Below the pieces are notes generated by a model. It was given only the letters and a program-made list of their open reading frames with translations, did not search any database and was not told the DNA's origin. A stretch of DNA of 64,000 nt from Pyrenochaeta sp. MPI-SDFR-AT-0127 (taxonomy: Eukaryota > Ascomycota > Dothideomycetes > Pleosporales > Cucurbitariaceae). A program made the position numbers and the translations under genes. This document shows, in pieces, positions 10,281-21,744 of the stretch (the stretch's first letter is position 1; every line of letters begins with the position of its first letter). The DNA lies in assembly GCA_020747015.1 (NCBI GenBank), contig JAGTJM010000054.1:170122-234121 (forward strand), read 5' to 3'.

Positions 10281-12289
10281 TCAATGCTTGGGATACGTAC
10301 GAATGCCCTCCTCGGGTTTGGGCGTGATGTCGACGACCTCTGCCGCAGTCGGCCTCTTCTCCTCGACAACATCCTTCATGAAGGGGAAGGTAAGCACTTC
10401 CTTGATGCTGTAATGGTCGGTCAAGAACATGACCAAACGATCGATACCCATTCCCCAACCACCAGTCGGCGGAAGACCGTACTCAAGAGCCTGGCAGAAT
10501 GTTTCGTCAATCAGTTGTGCTTCATCGTCACCCTGAGACTTCTGGTTCGCTTGCTCCTCCTACACTGTCGTTAGTTTTGAACGCAGAAACTACTTTGAAG
10601 AACTCACAAATCGTAGGCGCTGGTCGAAGGGGTCGTTCAACTCGGTGTAGGCGTTGCAAATCTCCTTCTTGCAAACAAAGGCCTCAAAGCGCTCGCAGAG
10701 ACCAGGAATTTCGCGGTGGTACTTGGCTAGTGGTGACATGACCTCTGGGTGGCCGACGATAAAAGTAGGGTTGATGGCAGTCTCTTCAATGAACTCGCCA
10801 ACTAGCTTGTCGATCATCCTCGCGTTTGTACGCGGTTCTGAGCAGTCAACCTTGACCTTCTTGAGCACCCGCTTGAGGAACTCATTCGTCTCCTTGGTGT
10901 GCAGCTCATTCGCTGGGGGGAACTTCTCGCCAGTAGCCTCCTCTAGGGCGGGTATCATCTCAACTCGCCTCCAGGGTCTTGCCCAATTAACGTTGTATAC
11001 CTCGCCGCCTTGAGTGTGGTAGACGGTCTCATAGCTTCCTGTGACGCTCTTGACCAGCTCACCCACCAGCTCCTCGGTCATGTCCAAAACGTCATTGTAG
11101 TCGGCATAAGCCATATAGAACTCGCAAGTGGTGAACTCGGGATTGTGGGTAAGGTCGATGCCCTCGTTTCGGAATTGGCGACCAATCTCGTATACGCGCT
11201 CGAGTCCTCCGACGACCAACTCCTTGAGGTACAGTTCTGGCGCAATACGCAAGAACAATTCCATATCCAGCTCATTGTGGTATGTCTTGAACGGCCGTGC
11301 GGTGGCGCCTCCCGCGATCTTGTTCATCATTGGAGTCTGCACCTCCAGGAAATCCCGCTCGTCAAAGTACTTGCGAACATACTTGACAATCTTGGTTCGA
11401 GTAATGAAGGTGTTTCGTGTCGAGTCGTTCATGATGAGGTCGAGGAAACGGTTGCGGTGACGCTGCTCCTGGTCCTTGTATCCGCTATTGCATTGTCAAT
11501 ACCATCTCGCCTGGTGTGTACAACTGGCTTACAAGTGCTCTGTCGGCAACATCCTCAAGCATGGTGTAAGAAGGATGACCTCCCGAGCAAAGATACTCAG
11601 CTCGCCCTCTCCACCCTTCTTAGGGTTTGTTCGGCCTGGGAAGCCAATGACGCCAATGATGTCTCCGCGCTGGATGTTCTCATGCTGCTTCTCGAAAGGC
11701 ACCTCGGCTTTGGATTCTTGCAACTGGCACATCACCTGGATCGTGACGCCTTCTGCCTTGCCTAGACGCTATTAGTTTTGCCATTTGTGCATCTTGCCAC
11801 TACCTACAAACATAGAAATGCAACGAGCTGGACACAGATCGCTGGGTAATGACACGGACACCCATGCGAATCTCCTTCTCTGGCTCTGTCTCTCCCTTCT
11901 TGAGATGAGCAAAGTCGCGTACATAGTCTTCGAGCCTGTAGTTGACGTGGAACTTGTGTGGGTAGGGGTTTGGTTGCTTGGATGCTCGTAGCGCGTTGAT
12001 CTTGTTGGAGCGGATCTCGAAGTATTGCTATAATTGGTGAACAAGAAGTCTAATTGAATCCAATGGACATGCATACGTTTGGGTTTAATTCTTCGACATC
12101 ATCTTTCTTCTCCTTCTTGGGTCGCGCTGGCAGTGCTGCCTCCTTCTCCTTCTTCTTCTCGTCCTTCTCGCGCTGCTTAGTTCTGCGCTTGAGCTCGCTC
12201 TTGGAGATCTTCTCGCCAGTGACGGGGTCAGTGTGTAGATCCTTGGAAGCCTCAGCCTGAGGCTGCGCGGGGGGCTGTTCGTCGGCCAT
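10281..12289 (-). CDS. Lysyl-tRNA synthetase, cytoplasmic (class II)
   Basis: It charges tRNA-Lys with lysine for cytosolic translation. Five exons (12289-12077, 12027-11808, 11761-11533, 11484-10608, 10559-10281) sum to 1818 nt, 605 residues; introns are 46-49 nt. Order: a Lys/Glu-rich N-terminal extension (SELKRRTKQREKDEKKKEKE) typical of eukaryotic LysRS, an OB-fold anticodon domain, then the class II catalytic core with motif 1 (RKYFDERDFLEVQTPMM), motif 2 (GRQFRNEGIDLTHNPEF) and motif 3 (GWGMGIDRLVMFLTD). ATG 12289 (MADEQPP) is preferred over upstream codons, which are not in a suitable context. The exon 2/3 junction (11807/11762, donor GTAGGT) is the least certain splice. Confidence 0.95.
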
Positions 12290-12618
12290 GTTTGCAATTG
12301 ACTGGTGTTTGCTCGTGTCGTGTGGGCGCACCTTGAATTATATGGCGGGGCACATTTTTGGACTTGACTCACCCCGCCATTGACATGCCAAGGATCAAAG
12401 TTGTTCCCTCCGAGCTCTCTTGAGTCAACTTCCGCTTCAGACTCATACAATCAACTCAGCTGCAACATCGGACATTTCCTTTGATGCGTGTTTGTGGAGG
12501 AACTCAGAATTCTTAATTTTATTCATGTTGACCGCTGCGTCTACGCCTCTGGGCATCCAGGTATCTACTAGCTGATGAAAAATAGTTATATGAATGGCTT
12601 CTATTACTCAACTATATC
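12290..12618. other. Promoter side of lysyl-tRNA synthetase
   Basis: Short spacer between the divergent synthetase gene and the ankyrin fragment. No conserved element was recognised. Confidence 0.4.
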
Positions 12619-13056
12619 ATGAACCCGGCGCCAGTAGAGGGAAATCATATGCTTTCTGTCTTCATAAAGAACATTCTCCAATGCTCGATAATGTGTTTCC
12701 TAAACGGGAACATGACCGATAAAGACACAGTCCTCCAGAAAACTGGTATCGCTTACAGCGTGGAAAAGCTCGAAATATTGATACTTGGATGGCAACGTGA
12801 TTGGGGTGCTCCAGCAAAGCAAGAAGAACTTTCTCACATTCTTGTCGAACCGCATCACATCACTCCGCTATGCTCTGCCGCTGTCTTCAATCCCACTCAT
12901 TTGGTGCAATACTTGGTCAATAACGGGATATTGATAGATGGTATATTCTCGCCTCGATCAGAAGCGAAACCCCTCGTTCGGGCATTGTATAACGGTAGTA
13001 AGGATATTGTACGATTGCTTGTCAAATCAGGCGCGAACATCAACATCTGCAGTTAA
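12619..13056 (+). CDS. Small ankyrin-like protein or ankyrin gene remnant
   Basis: A 145-codon frame from ATG 12619 has ankyrin character in its second half: ITPLCSAAVFNPTHLVQYLVNNG and KPLVRALYNGSKDIVRLLVKSGANINI, two adjacent repeats with the usual GANIN ending. The first half resembles no domain. The frame stops in the middle of what should be a longer repeat array, so it may be a truncated relative of fungal HET/NACHT-ankyrin genes, a pseudogene, or an exon of a gene whose other exons I cannot define. Confidence 0.4.
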   Translation: MNPAPVEGNHMLSVFIKNILQCSIMCFLNGNMTDKDTVLQKTGIAYSVEKLEILILGWQRDWGAPAKQEELSHILVEPHHITPLCSAAVFNPTHLVQYLVNNGILIDGIFSPRSEAKPLVRALYNGSKDIVRLLVKSGANINICS

Positions 13057-13544
13057 ACTGCGGCTCTACTTTTCAAGTACCATTAACTCCATGGTCTGTG
13101 AAATTGCGCCGACTTATTTCACCAAGGTCAGTATTTTGTTTTGCAGCAGGTTCTTATGTTGCTTACTAGTGATCTGTTACTTCATGCCTCTTAACTCACC
13201 TTACACTCGTCACCTCGCTACTTCCTTCCCTCTTCTACCTGCAAGTCACTTTTGCTTCGTTTTGTTTGTACGAAGGATCTATGTATGAGAATATGTTCTT
13301 TTATAATGAAGTTGCGTAACTGAGGGTTGTGCGATTACTGTAAGCTTATGTAGATAATTGCAATGGTATAATACTCTATAAAACAACAAAGGAGAATACA
13401 CCAAGGAACACCAGAAGTAATATCGTACAATCACAGCGGGCAATGCCATAACATCTGTGTTCCTTCATCAACTTGTTTCTCGAAAACGCCACCCAACCTC
13501 CTGATTTCCTCTCATCCAGGCTTTCAGCATACAATTGTCGACCC
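13057..13544. other. Intergenic region
   Basis: Between the ankyrin-like fragment and the 3' end of the dehydrogenase. It is AT-rich near 13290-13420. No further ankyrin repeats are readable here. Confidence 0.4.
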
Positions 13545-14603
13545 TCACACATACCTAGCAACCTGCTCTTCGGTCCAGTCCCAGAACCTCTTCGCATTCT
13601 CGCTCCCGCCATCCTCTTTTAGCTTACCCGCCTCTGCAAGATCTGTCCTCAGCGAAGTAATTCTTCCGAACGGAATGACCCATTCATTCTGTTTGAGCGC
13701 CGCAACCTCGGGTGCCAAACCGGCGAAGAGCTCGGTGTATGCGCCGTTCACAGCAGGGTATGTCATGAGCGAAATGATGAAAGCCTGGATGGCGCCGAGG
13801 TGACGTTGCAAGTCTGAGGCGAGATTGCCTGGGTTGAGAGCCTGGTGGATGGGTCAGTCAAACAACTAAGACTGGTTGGGTATAAGGATGGAAGATGATG
13901 ACGTTGAGTATATGAAAGGGGTACTTACCACACTGACCACACCGTCTCCACCATACCGTCGCTGGTACTCCAATGCATGCAATACATTCCCACCCTTACT
14001 AATGCCATACTTCAACTGCTGACTCTTATCGACTTTGTAGTCGACGTTCTCCATGTTCACACCACCTTTTGGCGAGACGATGTGCGCAGCAGAGCTGGAT
14101 ACCCATATGACTCTGACATCACCTTTTGGGCTCGTGCGCGCAGTCTGAATTAAGATGGGTGTGAGAAGCTTCGTAAAGAGGAATGGCGCAACGCAATTGG
14201 TGCCAAGTTGTAGTTCATAGCCCTGCTTCGTTTTGCTGCCTGGAGGAGGCACCATGACGCCTGCATTGTTGAAGAGGACATCTAGGCGTTTCTCTTTGCT
14301 TAGGAAGTCTTCGACCGAGGGTTTGATGCCCTCCAGGTCGTTTAAGTCGAGATGCAGATACGTCAAGACGCCCTTTGAGTTTGGATGTTGTTCCTTGATC
14401 CATTGGATTGCAGCCTCAGCTTTTTCAGATGAGCGCGCCCCAACATAGACTGTGCCATTGCGCGAGTACAGTAGGCGTGCGAGTTCCTTGCCTACGCCTG
14501 CATTTGCGCCGGTGACGATGTAGACTTTTCCTTTGAGGTCGCTGAGCGCGGTTTCTGTGAATTTGGGCGCCGGTGGGAACGCCTGGCTGAATTGGTTGCC
14601 CAT
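13545..14603 (-). CDS. Short-chain dehydrogenase/reductase
   Basis: Two exons (14603-13929 and 13841-13545; intron 87 nt, GTAAGT...CCAG) give 323 residues. Classical SDR signatures are present in order: the NAD(P)-binding TGANAGVGKE near residue 32, LHLDLNDLEG, LFNNAGVM, the catalytic Ser in VIWVSSSAAH, YGISKGGN as the YxxxK motif, and ALNPGNLASD right after the intron. The ALNPG segment is the usual post-catalytic PG motif and confirms the splice. It is most like the retinol-dehydrogenase or WW-domain-oxidoreductase-like SDRs of fungi; the substrate cannot be read from sequence. Confidence 0.9.
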
Positions 14604-15311
14604 GGTGTAGTAAAGTTTGAATAATTGAAGAGGGTCTTTGGGTTGCTTGATGCTATAACTTCAACATTGAACTAATGGCAGCTCTTATTATATCAATGTA
14701 GCTCTGTGAGCATCTTCAATGGTCTACGCACTAATTAGTCCGGTTCTGGAACAGTTTGGCTCACTTCGATTGCGAGCAGCGGACGAAAGTCACGGCCGAA
14801 TCATTGGACAAATCTTATCCCCGAGCCGTCGCCCATAAAGTGCTCTAATCTCCATAAACATTCTGCTGTGTTTTCCTAGTATTTCCAGCTGTGCTCTCTT
14901 CAAACCGTAGTGGTCCGGATTTAGGACAAGGACTCCCATGGCAATCGCAACATTTTGTGCGGTCAGCATGATCGCTCAATACACAATTACTGAACGCACG
15001 GAGGGTCACCAATGTCCATCGGAGGGTCCTTTTCCAGCGTAGACTGCGTATTGCATCATATTAGCACAGAAGATGTTAAGTGAGGGTTGGGCCAGTGGCG
15101 TTTCTTGTGACAGGCTAATTAACAAGGTTGGTGTTAGGAGGCTTCACATTTGATGGGCTATCACCAAGCCACTGGGCCGAGCAGGTCTTCACCTGATAAT
15201 TCTTTGGGTAAACCAGAGTGCGGATCCGTGGCAGCAATGCAGGGGAAACACGAATGCCATGCATCATATCATCCTTCATAGCGCATTCATACATCACATC
15301 TACAGTTTGGT
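14604..15311. other. Intergenic region between tandem minus-strand genes
   Basis: Promoter side of the dehydrogenase and 3' side of the DNA polymerase epsilon subunit gene. No coding frame or repeat stands out. Confidence 0.45.
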
Positions 15312-17693
15312 CTATCCCTCCGACCTTACGACACCTGTGCAGCTCCTCACATCAAACTCTATCCATCGCGCTCTGCCCTCTCTTCTGCCACTCCCACCGC
15401 TCTCGTCTATGCTCCCTGGATTCATGACAGTACATCCAAAATACTTGACCACGAAGGCCGGGGCTTCAGAGTCCGCGAGAACCAAACTTGTCGGCAGGGG
15501 GTATAAACTGAGTGCATGCGCAAAGTCCCAGTGAAGAGGTCGAGCGGAGAGCGGGAAGGGCGAAAGATGGGATTGCGATAATATGGTCCTGGTCAGAGCG
15601 CGCGCGGTCTGTGTGTCGTGATCGGGCTCATTCTGCTTAGTTTGAACAGCGGTTGTGGGCACAGACGGCAAGTCCAGATCCATGGCATACTGCGATTCGA
15701 TGTCTTTTTGTTGCGTGGAAGGAGCGTATGGCATCTCATCGTCAACATCTGGTTCGGGTTTGCTGAAGCGTATACTTGTACGTTGCAGTCGTCCCGCAAC
15801 ATCGTCTCTTAAGATCGCCATCTCGCCCTTTACACCAAACCAGCTCAGTCGCGAGGGATTGCTAGTCCAGATCACTTCCCCCTCTTTGCCCTTAGCTTTA
15901 CCTGCACCCCATACTTCTCGATTTGCTTCGGCCACCGCACGTCGTATCCGGTTCGTGAATAATTGTGGGACTGGTTTCCGGGGTAATGGTGTTGCTGCGC
16001 CTGCTGAGAATGCGCTTGGCCAGGCATCGTTGTCTCCAGGTACAAAGACGAGTGTTGTGTGTGCGATGAGTTGTTGAAATTCTGCGAGCACCGAGGCAAG
16101 GGCGTCAAAATGCTCTTTATATTCTATGCTTCCTGCGCCCGGTACACCTGCTAGGCTGGCTTTGGAGCTGAAGTTGCCCATGAGGATTATTGCAACAGGG
16201 TATACTGGGTGAGTGTCTGTTGGATCAGGTGTGTAGGTTCGCAGAAGGGTTCGAAGTGAGGATAGTGTCGACGGTACATCCAGATGTAGGTCCGATGCTA
16301 TCACCACATTGTGTGCGGTCTCTGCGTCAAGCAGCTTGGACGCAATCTTGTTCATACGCCCGCCAGTCGCGCGCTGTGAGCCGACGCCTAAGAAGTCTGT
16401 CCAACCGAATGCCGGCCCAGCGAGGCTGCTCTTGTCAATTTCCTCAGCACCACCAAGCGTAGCTGTACGCCGTTCACAAGGCGGGTGGCCGACCGAGAAG
16501 CCAATGAATTTGCCGCCTATTGTTCCGCCGATTCCACCACTACCTCCCAGGGTTGACATTGTGCCAGCGTCTTCTTCATAGCTTCCCTCGATCAGTACGA
16601 TCATGCCTGGTGCAAAGTAAGCACCATTTTCTGGTATTGGTCGTGCGTGTTGTAAATCTAGTGTTATCGTTCCTGTAAGATCGGATAGCGAGAGCGCTCC
16701 AGTGGCCGAGATAGTGAGCATGCCCAGCAACAGATGGGTGCTTCCAGATCGACCCAGCAAGTTGGCAACAGGAGTGATGGTGTTCATTTGGGAAGTTGCG
16801 ATCGAGCCGGTGCGATTGAGGGTTGCAGAGCGAGTAGTGGAGAAGGTGGGCGCTTGAAAAGTCTCATTACGAAGGATGCGTTGGTGAACGATGTGATAGC
16901 GTTGGCGGAATAGCTCAGTCTTGCGTGACGGGTCTGGGAAGAGTGACGGCTTCGAGGCAGATCTAGGCTTGTTAACTATTTTCTCGCCACCATGCCGGGC
17001 ACTCACTTACTTCTCAAAATGCTTTTGCGTGACATTATATACCAGCTTTGGCTGTTCGAAGGCACCAATAATCTTCATCCACTCTCGAGGGTCCTTCAGT
17101 AGATCCTCCTCGTCTTCCTTATCCTCGACTTCGAGTTTCGATATGCCAAAGCTTGTGTTGCTATCCAATGGCGGCCGAGAAGGTTGTCCGCCTATCTCTG
17201 CGCCAAAGTTGAAGCTGCTCTGCCGGCTGAGATTCGAACCTTGGACAATCCGTCCTCCACTCATGGACCCCTCGAGTGTCCGGAGGATGCCCTTGAGTGT
17301 CTCACTCTCGCCGTCCACGATAACTTGACCACCGCACTTCTTCCAGCTCTTTGCAACTTCTTCCAGCACCTTCTCGGCCAATCCTTCTTCCCGCCATGCC
17401 GAGCCACAGTGCTTTCCGATAAAACTTGCTAGTGCTTGGAGTGCAGAAGATGTGAGGGTGAGATTGTGCTTCTTGGTGAATGTGCGGAATGCGAGCGGCC
17501 GCAGGGTCGCTGGTGGTAGTAGTATGGGAAGGACTGTTGATTTCGCTGCTGGATTCAATGCTGGCGGGGCTCGGATGGGTGCTGTTCTGCGGGGATTGAT
17601 GGGATGAACGGGTGTGCCGAACCCAGGCGAAGAAGAGGGTATAGGGTTTGCTGGGACTGCCGAGGGTTTCTCTGGTCGTCTTGATGTGGCCAT
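15312..17693 (-). CDS. DPB2: DNA polymerase epsilon subunit B (Dpb2 type)
   Basis: Second subunit of the leading-strand replicase, needed for CMG helicase assembly in the nucleus. Two exons (17693-17011 and 16962-15312; 48 nt intron, GTAAGT...CCTAG) give 777 residues. The N-terminal third has the conserved helical region (RPLAFRTFTKKHNLTL, ALQALASFIGKHC) and REWMKIIGAFEQPKLVYN; the join rebuilds KTELFRQRYHIVHQRIL. An OB-fold part (LLLGMLTISATGALSLSDLTG, FAPGMIVLIEGSYEE) is followed by the inactivated calcineurin-like phosphoesterase domain (NVVIASDLHLD, VAIILMGNFSS, LVFVPGDNDAWP) and the terminal WDFAHALSLYPLPTSLVLAD and MNPGS. The start at 17693 is the first ATG. It shares a 261 bp divergent promoter with the NASP-like gene. 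Confidence 0.92.
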
Positions 17694-17954
17694 GACTGCT
17701 GTAGTCACAGGGAGGGTAACTTTGCGACAAAGTGTGCTATGGAGCGCAAAGGCACTTTACGGCGCGTCGACGCGGTCGCGACTTGGATGGGCGCGACTCC
17801 ACGGTGGTCCAAGCACACCCAAGCTTCTTTTCCCAAGCACTTCCACACATCCCCCACCACAAACTTCAACGATCGCTACCCAAAGGCCAACAAGTTACGG
17901 CCGCATTAGTCCTTCTTGTGAACAGACTGCGCTGGACTTGGACTGCCCGCCACA
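17694..17954. promoter_or_regulatory. Bidirectional promoter with MCB-like CGCG cores
   Basis: A 261 bp spacer between two head-to-head genes for replication and histone handling. It contains CGCGT at 17763-17767 and ACGCG at 17770-17774, two cores of the MluI cell-cycle box in inverted order, with GTCGCGAC right after. MBF-type factors use ACGCG cores to drive G1/S genes in yeasts; that this is functional here is inference. Confidence 0.45.
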
Positions 17955-19319
17955 ATGGCTGACCCGGTGACCAAGCCTCTTGCGGCTCTTGACGAGAGCG
18001 ACGAGCTGCCCAGGACGAAAGAGAAGCTCGAGGAGCTCTCCAAAGCAGCTTCGATCCACTACTCGACCAAAAACTTCCCAGCCGCAGCCGAGAACTACGC
18101 CAATGCCGTCGAGATCCAAGCCGAACTCAATGGCGAGATGGCCCCCGAGAACGCTGAGCTGCTCTTCTACTACGGGCGCGCGCTTTACAAGGTCGCTGTC
18201 GCTAAGAGCGATGTGCTAGGAAACAAGGTAGCGCAGGAAGACAAGAAGAAGACAAAGCCAAAGAAGGCCGCAAAATCAGACGCAAAGGCTGAATCAAGCG
18301 CGGCAAACGGAGCAAAGACTGAGCAGAAGGAAGAATCAGTCGAGTCGAAGCCCTACTTCCAGCTACAGGGCGATGAGAACTGGACAGACTCCGAGGAGGA
18401 AGAGGATGACGAAGCAGAGGGCGAGCAGGAAGAGGACGAGGACGACTTTGGAAATGCGTACGAGACCTTTGAGCTGGCGCGTGTGCTGTACGCAAAGCAA
18501 TTGGAGGCGCTAGAGGGAGAGGACTCTGCAGACAAGGGCAAGGGCAAGGGCAAAGCTGAGCTGAGTCCGCAAGCACGCACGATCAAGGAGAGAATCGCAG
18601 ACTGCCACGGCTTCCTCGTCGAGATCTCACTTGAGAACGAGCGATTCCATGATGCGATATCGGATGCCCATGCCTCGCTCGAACTGCAAGAAGAGCTCTA
18701 TCCATTTGAACACGAAAATGTCACAGAAGCCCACTACTCGCTTTCACTGGCCCTCGAGTTTGCTTCCGTTTCCAAAGTGCGCGAAGATCAGACTGGGCAA
18801 CAAACAGAGACACCAGCAGACGCAGCACCTCAAACGGAAGATAAGGACGGCATCGATTGGGAGTTGCGGAAGGAAGCGGCCAAGGAGACTGATCTCGCAA
18901 TCCAGAGCCTCGAAGCGCGGCTGAAGAAGGAAGAGGAAGCTCTATCATTAGACTCATTGAAACTAGAACAAAAGAAGGAAAAGCAGACAATCATTGAAGA
19001 CAAGAAGAGCATGCTGGAAGACCTACGGACACGCCTTACAGACTTGAAATCAGACCCGACCAAGCAGGAGTTCGACAGCATCGACTCATCAGTCTTCCAG
19101 GGTTTATTAGGTGGCCTGCTAGGTGCTGATGCAGCGACGCAGAAAGCCAAGATTGCTGAGGCTACCAAGTCTGCAAACGATGTAACAGGCTTGGTCAAGA
19201 CGAAGAAAAAGCCAAAGGCCCCGGCACCCCCAGCCGACACCGGCAGTAGTAAGAGGAAGTTGGAGGTCGAGGACGACACGGCAAATGGAAAGAGAGCAAA
19301 GACCGAGGAGCCAGCGTAG
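17955..19319 (+). CDS. NASP/Sim3/Hif1-family histone chaperone
   Basis: Single exon, 454 residues. SHNi-TPR proteins bind H3-H4 (CENP-A for Sim3) and pass them to chromatin assembly. Visible parts: the first TPR with LSKAASIHYSTKNFPAAAENYANAVEIQ, the family-typical APENAELLFYYGRALYKVA, a lysine-rich linker, an acidic tract (TDSEEEEDDEAEGEQEEDEDD) interrupting the second TPR as in NASP, then FGNAYETFELARVLYAKQL, and the SHNi motif zone with IADCHGFLVEISLENERFHDAISDA and NVTEAHYSLSLALEFAS. A coiled coil (residues about 300-365) and a basic KRKLEVEDDTANGKRAK tail, a likely nuclear localisation signal, close the protein. Confidence 0.92.
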   Translation: MADPVTKPLAALDESDELPRTKEKLEELSKAASIHYSTKNFPAAAENYANAVEIQAELNGEMAPENAELLFYYGRALYKVAVAKSDVLGNKVAQEDKKKTKPKKAAKSDAKAESSAANGAKTEQKEESVESKPYFQLQGDENWTDSEEEEDDEAEGEQEEDEDDFGNAYETFELARVLYAKQLEALEGEDSADKGKGKGKAELSPQARTIKERIADCHGFLVEISLENERFHDAISDAHASLELQEELYPFEHENVTEAHYSLSLALEFASVSKVREDQTGQQTETPADAAPQTEDKDGIDWELRKEAAKETDLAIQSLEARLKKEEEALSLDSLKLEQKKEKQTIIEDKKSMLEDLRTRLTDLKSDPTKQEFDSIDSSVFQGLLGGLLGADAATQKAKIAEATKSANDVTGLVKTKKKPKAPAPPADTGSSKRKLEVEDDTANGKRAKTEEPA

Positions 19320-20139
19320 TTGTTCACTTCACTTGTTCTAGGGTTGTTACTATCTTCTGCAGGTATTCTGATATTCTGCATACCTAACCTCAGCGCGGAT
19401 TGGCGTTCAGGAGCCATGGGAACGAAAGCGACATGAGATGTTCGCTATGTGCGGTGTTGCCCGCAAGATATACCACGTCACTAACATAATCGAATGATTT
19501 ATCAAAACACCATTACTTGCGCTCTTTCTTGTTTTGTTACCAATGCGGAGGTATTCCTAGCTCCTCGCAGCACCTCCCCAACTGTGCCTAACTTTGCTAC
19601 ATTCAACCATCACAGATGACTAAAGGTCTTTAGAATGATCACTCACGAGAGCTGGAACCTGAACACCAATATTATTCTTTCTTTGAAGGATACCCGATAA
19701 ACGTATTACTGAGAGGATCTTTGAGGGCTTTTCGGGTGCAGTGGATACGGTACCCACCAATCCAAATTCGGATAGTCTGCCAAAGTGACAAGTTGCAAGA
19801 TCATGGACATCGACTTGTATACAATGCCACAGGAGCATATGCACTAACGATGATCATATGAATAAGCTTTTAAGATCGTAACTGCGTTCTGCATGGCCTC
19901 ATCAGATTACTGCAGGTACAGGGATGAGCGTTCCCGAGGAGTCATCTTTCTATTCCTGTGCACTGTTTGCTAAAAATTTGAACATCGAAGTGTAAGAGAA
20001 TGTGGTCTACCATCTTACCACCAGTTTTTTGCTTAGTTGTCGCGCAACAAAGACCATCCCTTTGATCTTCATCATCTTTTAGACTTCGCTCGCAGGCACC
20101 ACCGAATTTCAATACAGAACCAAATTATCCTTCGCAAAG
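19320..20139. other. Intergenic region
   Basis: 3' side of the NASP-like gene and promoter side of the acetyltransferase gene. I see nothing beyond short frames without protein character. Confidence 0.45.
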
Positions 20140-20817
20140 ATGACTCAAGCCTACCACCACACGTCCCACATCTCTTCAGAGAGGACTATTTTCTACACAC
20201 ATTCGACCGATCTATCTAGGAGAGGTCAAGCCAGTCTACAAGCCAGTCTACGCATATCTTCGCTCAAATACCCATCACTACATCTCCGCTTGCCAGTTAA
20301 GGAAGACGCCACAGCACTGTTACATCTCTTTTCTGATGATCGGAATGTGCAATACGACCAATCTTGCAGCGGACTCAACAATATTGATGCTGCCAGTAAT
20401 TTGATTCAAGATTGGCAGAATGTTGGCCAGCCCCTTGAGCGCGCTAATGTAGTTGTAGTGGTAGATGAAAAGGTAGTCGGCGTAAGCGGGCTGGGTTGGA
20501 TTGGACGAAGATCCGATGGCATGTTAATTGGAGATGCGGGTATGATGCTTGACTCACGGACTCGTGGCAAAGGGTATGGGTATGAATCACTTTGTATGGT
20601 GATTGACCATGGCTTCCGCGTGCTAGCAATGCAAGAAGTGCACGTGAGCTGCGTGGATGCAAACACCGCGTTCAAGGGCTTGATGAATACCAAATTCGGG
20701 TTTGAGGCAAAGCGTACGCCTCATGATAGGTTTGGAAATGAATGGATATGGCGGATTACCAGGAAATTGTGGAGGGGTAGTAGACATTCTGCTGAAGGGA
20801 GGGAGAGGGACAGATAA
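20140..20817 (+). CDS. GNAT-family N-acetyltransferase
   Basis: Single exon, 225 residues from ATG 20140. It belongs to the RimJ/RimL-like group: LRLPVKEDATALLHLFSDDRNVQ is the opening strand and helix, VVVVVDEKVVGVSGLGWIG and GDAGMMLDSRTRGKGYGYESL form motif A with the acetyl-CoA pyrophosphate loop RGKGYG, VHVSCVDANTAFKGLMNTKFGFE is the closing strand. The first 45 residues are poorly structured and may be spurious; a later in-frame Met is not available before the domain. Substrate unknown; neighbours give no hint. Confidence 0.8.
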   Translation: MTQAYHHTSHISSERTIFYTHSTDLSRRGQASLQASLRISSLKYPSLHLRLPVKEDATALLHLFSDDRNVQYDQSCSGLNNIDAASNLIQDWQNVGQPLERANVVVVVDEKVVGVSGLGWIGRRSDGMLIGDAGMMLDSRTRGKGYGYESLCMVIDHGFRVLAMQEVHVSCVDANTAFKGLMNTKFGFEAKRTPHDRFGNEWIWRITRKLWRGSRHSAEGRERDR

Positions 20818-21479
20818 TTCGTAAGGCGAGTTGTGCTCAATTTTTGTTGTTGTAACGTCGAGGCCGGCTACTGCATAAAGAGTTCATCGTGGACTATTAA
20901 ACCTTTTCCCACTTAGCTATTTCAGCATTCGTCTGGCCTTTCTTGCCGTGACCATAAGCGTTAGTGGTACAAGATCACAGTGTCTCAGAAAAAAAGATAG
21001 TGGAAGCAGGAACATGTGGCTGAATTTGGCTCATTGTCTCACCAAGATTTTTCTTCCATTTGGGCCTCAAAAATACAAGTCTAATTCTCTCAGTGAAGTT
21101 AAAATATTTCATATGCTCGGACCTGATATAAGAATCACGTTTAAGTGCTTCAAACAGCACATGAGCTTAGATTTCACGTGCCATACTGTGTTTTAATCAA
21201 ACACATCGCACGATCATGAGCAGTAAACAAGGCACAATAAGTTGACTTGCCCTGAAGCGTGCTTCGAAAGCAACCAGGAAGAGTTCGTCTTGTGAACATG
21301 GTCGGCGCTCAAAACATGGCCGATTGCGAGAATTCACCACTAGGGTGCGTCCGTATCTCAGGCCCCGCTCTTGAATGCGAAATTACGTAGCGGAGGGTAT
21401 TGACACCATCAGCCATTGATGCCAATCTGCATCAGGTTATGCTCTGTCGGTGCAGAACTCTAGACGACCCCGCACAGCC
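20818..21479. other. Intergenic region left of the TIR element
   Basis: 3' flank of the acetyltransferase gene and what was, before insertion of the TIR element, the distal upstream region of the amine oxidase gene. No gene seen. Confidence 0.5.
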
Positions 21480-21481
21480 TA

Positions 21482-21531
21482 ACACTTGGTCGAGCATATT
21501 CGGAGGGAACATTTCCGCTATTCAGAGGGAA
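21482..21531 (+). repeat. Left terminal inverted repeat of the TIR element
   Basis: Pairs with 26211-26260 in inverted orientation. Begins after a TA dinucleotide with ACACTTGGTCGAGCAT and carries the first copy of the 19 bp subterminal unit. Confidence 0.7.
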
Positions 21532-21534
21532 TAC

Positions 21535-21553
21535 TTCCGCTATTCGCAGGGAA
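21535..21553 (+). repeat. Second copy of the 19 bp subterminal unit
   Basis: TTCCGCTATTCGCAGGGAA, 17 of 19 identical to the unit at 21513-21531 directly before it; only the left arm has the tandem copy. Confidence 0.65.
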
Positions 21554-21744
21554 CGTTTAGGGCTCTCAGCTAATAGGAGCCTCCGGATATTATAGAGCGA
21601 ACAGACAGGAAACATCGAAATCCTGGTGTTACACTTTCCTCACCCTTTGCAGCAGCTATAACTGTAACACAGATTTACTATAATAATATAACCTAAGATA
21701 AAGAACGACTAAAAAAGGTGCCCTGAGTCAATTGCGCGTACTTG

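Noticed and set aside
11010..11765. 251-codon plus-strand frame antisense to lysyl-tRNA synthetase
   Set aside because: Shadow of a strongly coding opposite strand.
17225..17245. T-loop-like sequence GATTCGAACC suggesting a tRNA
   Set aside because: It lies inside the coding exon of DPB2 and no acceptor, D or anticodon arms can be formed around it.
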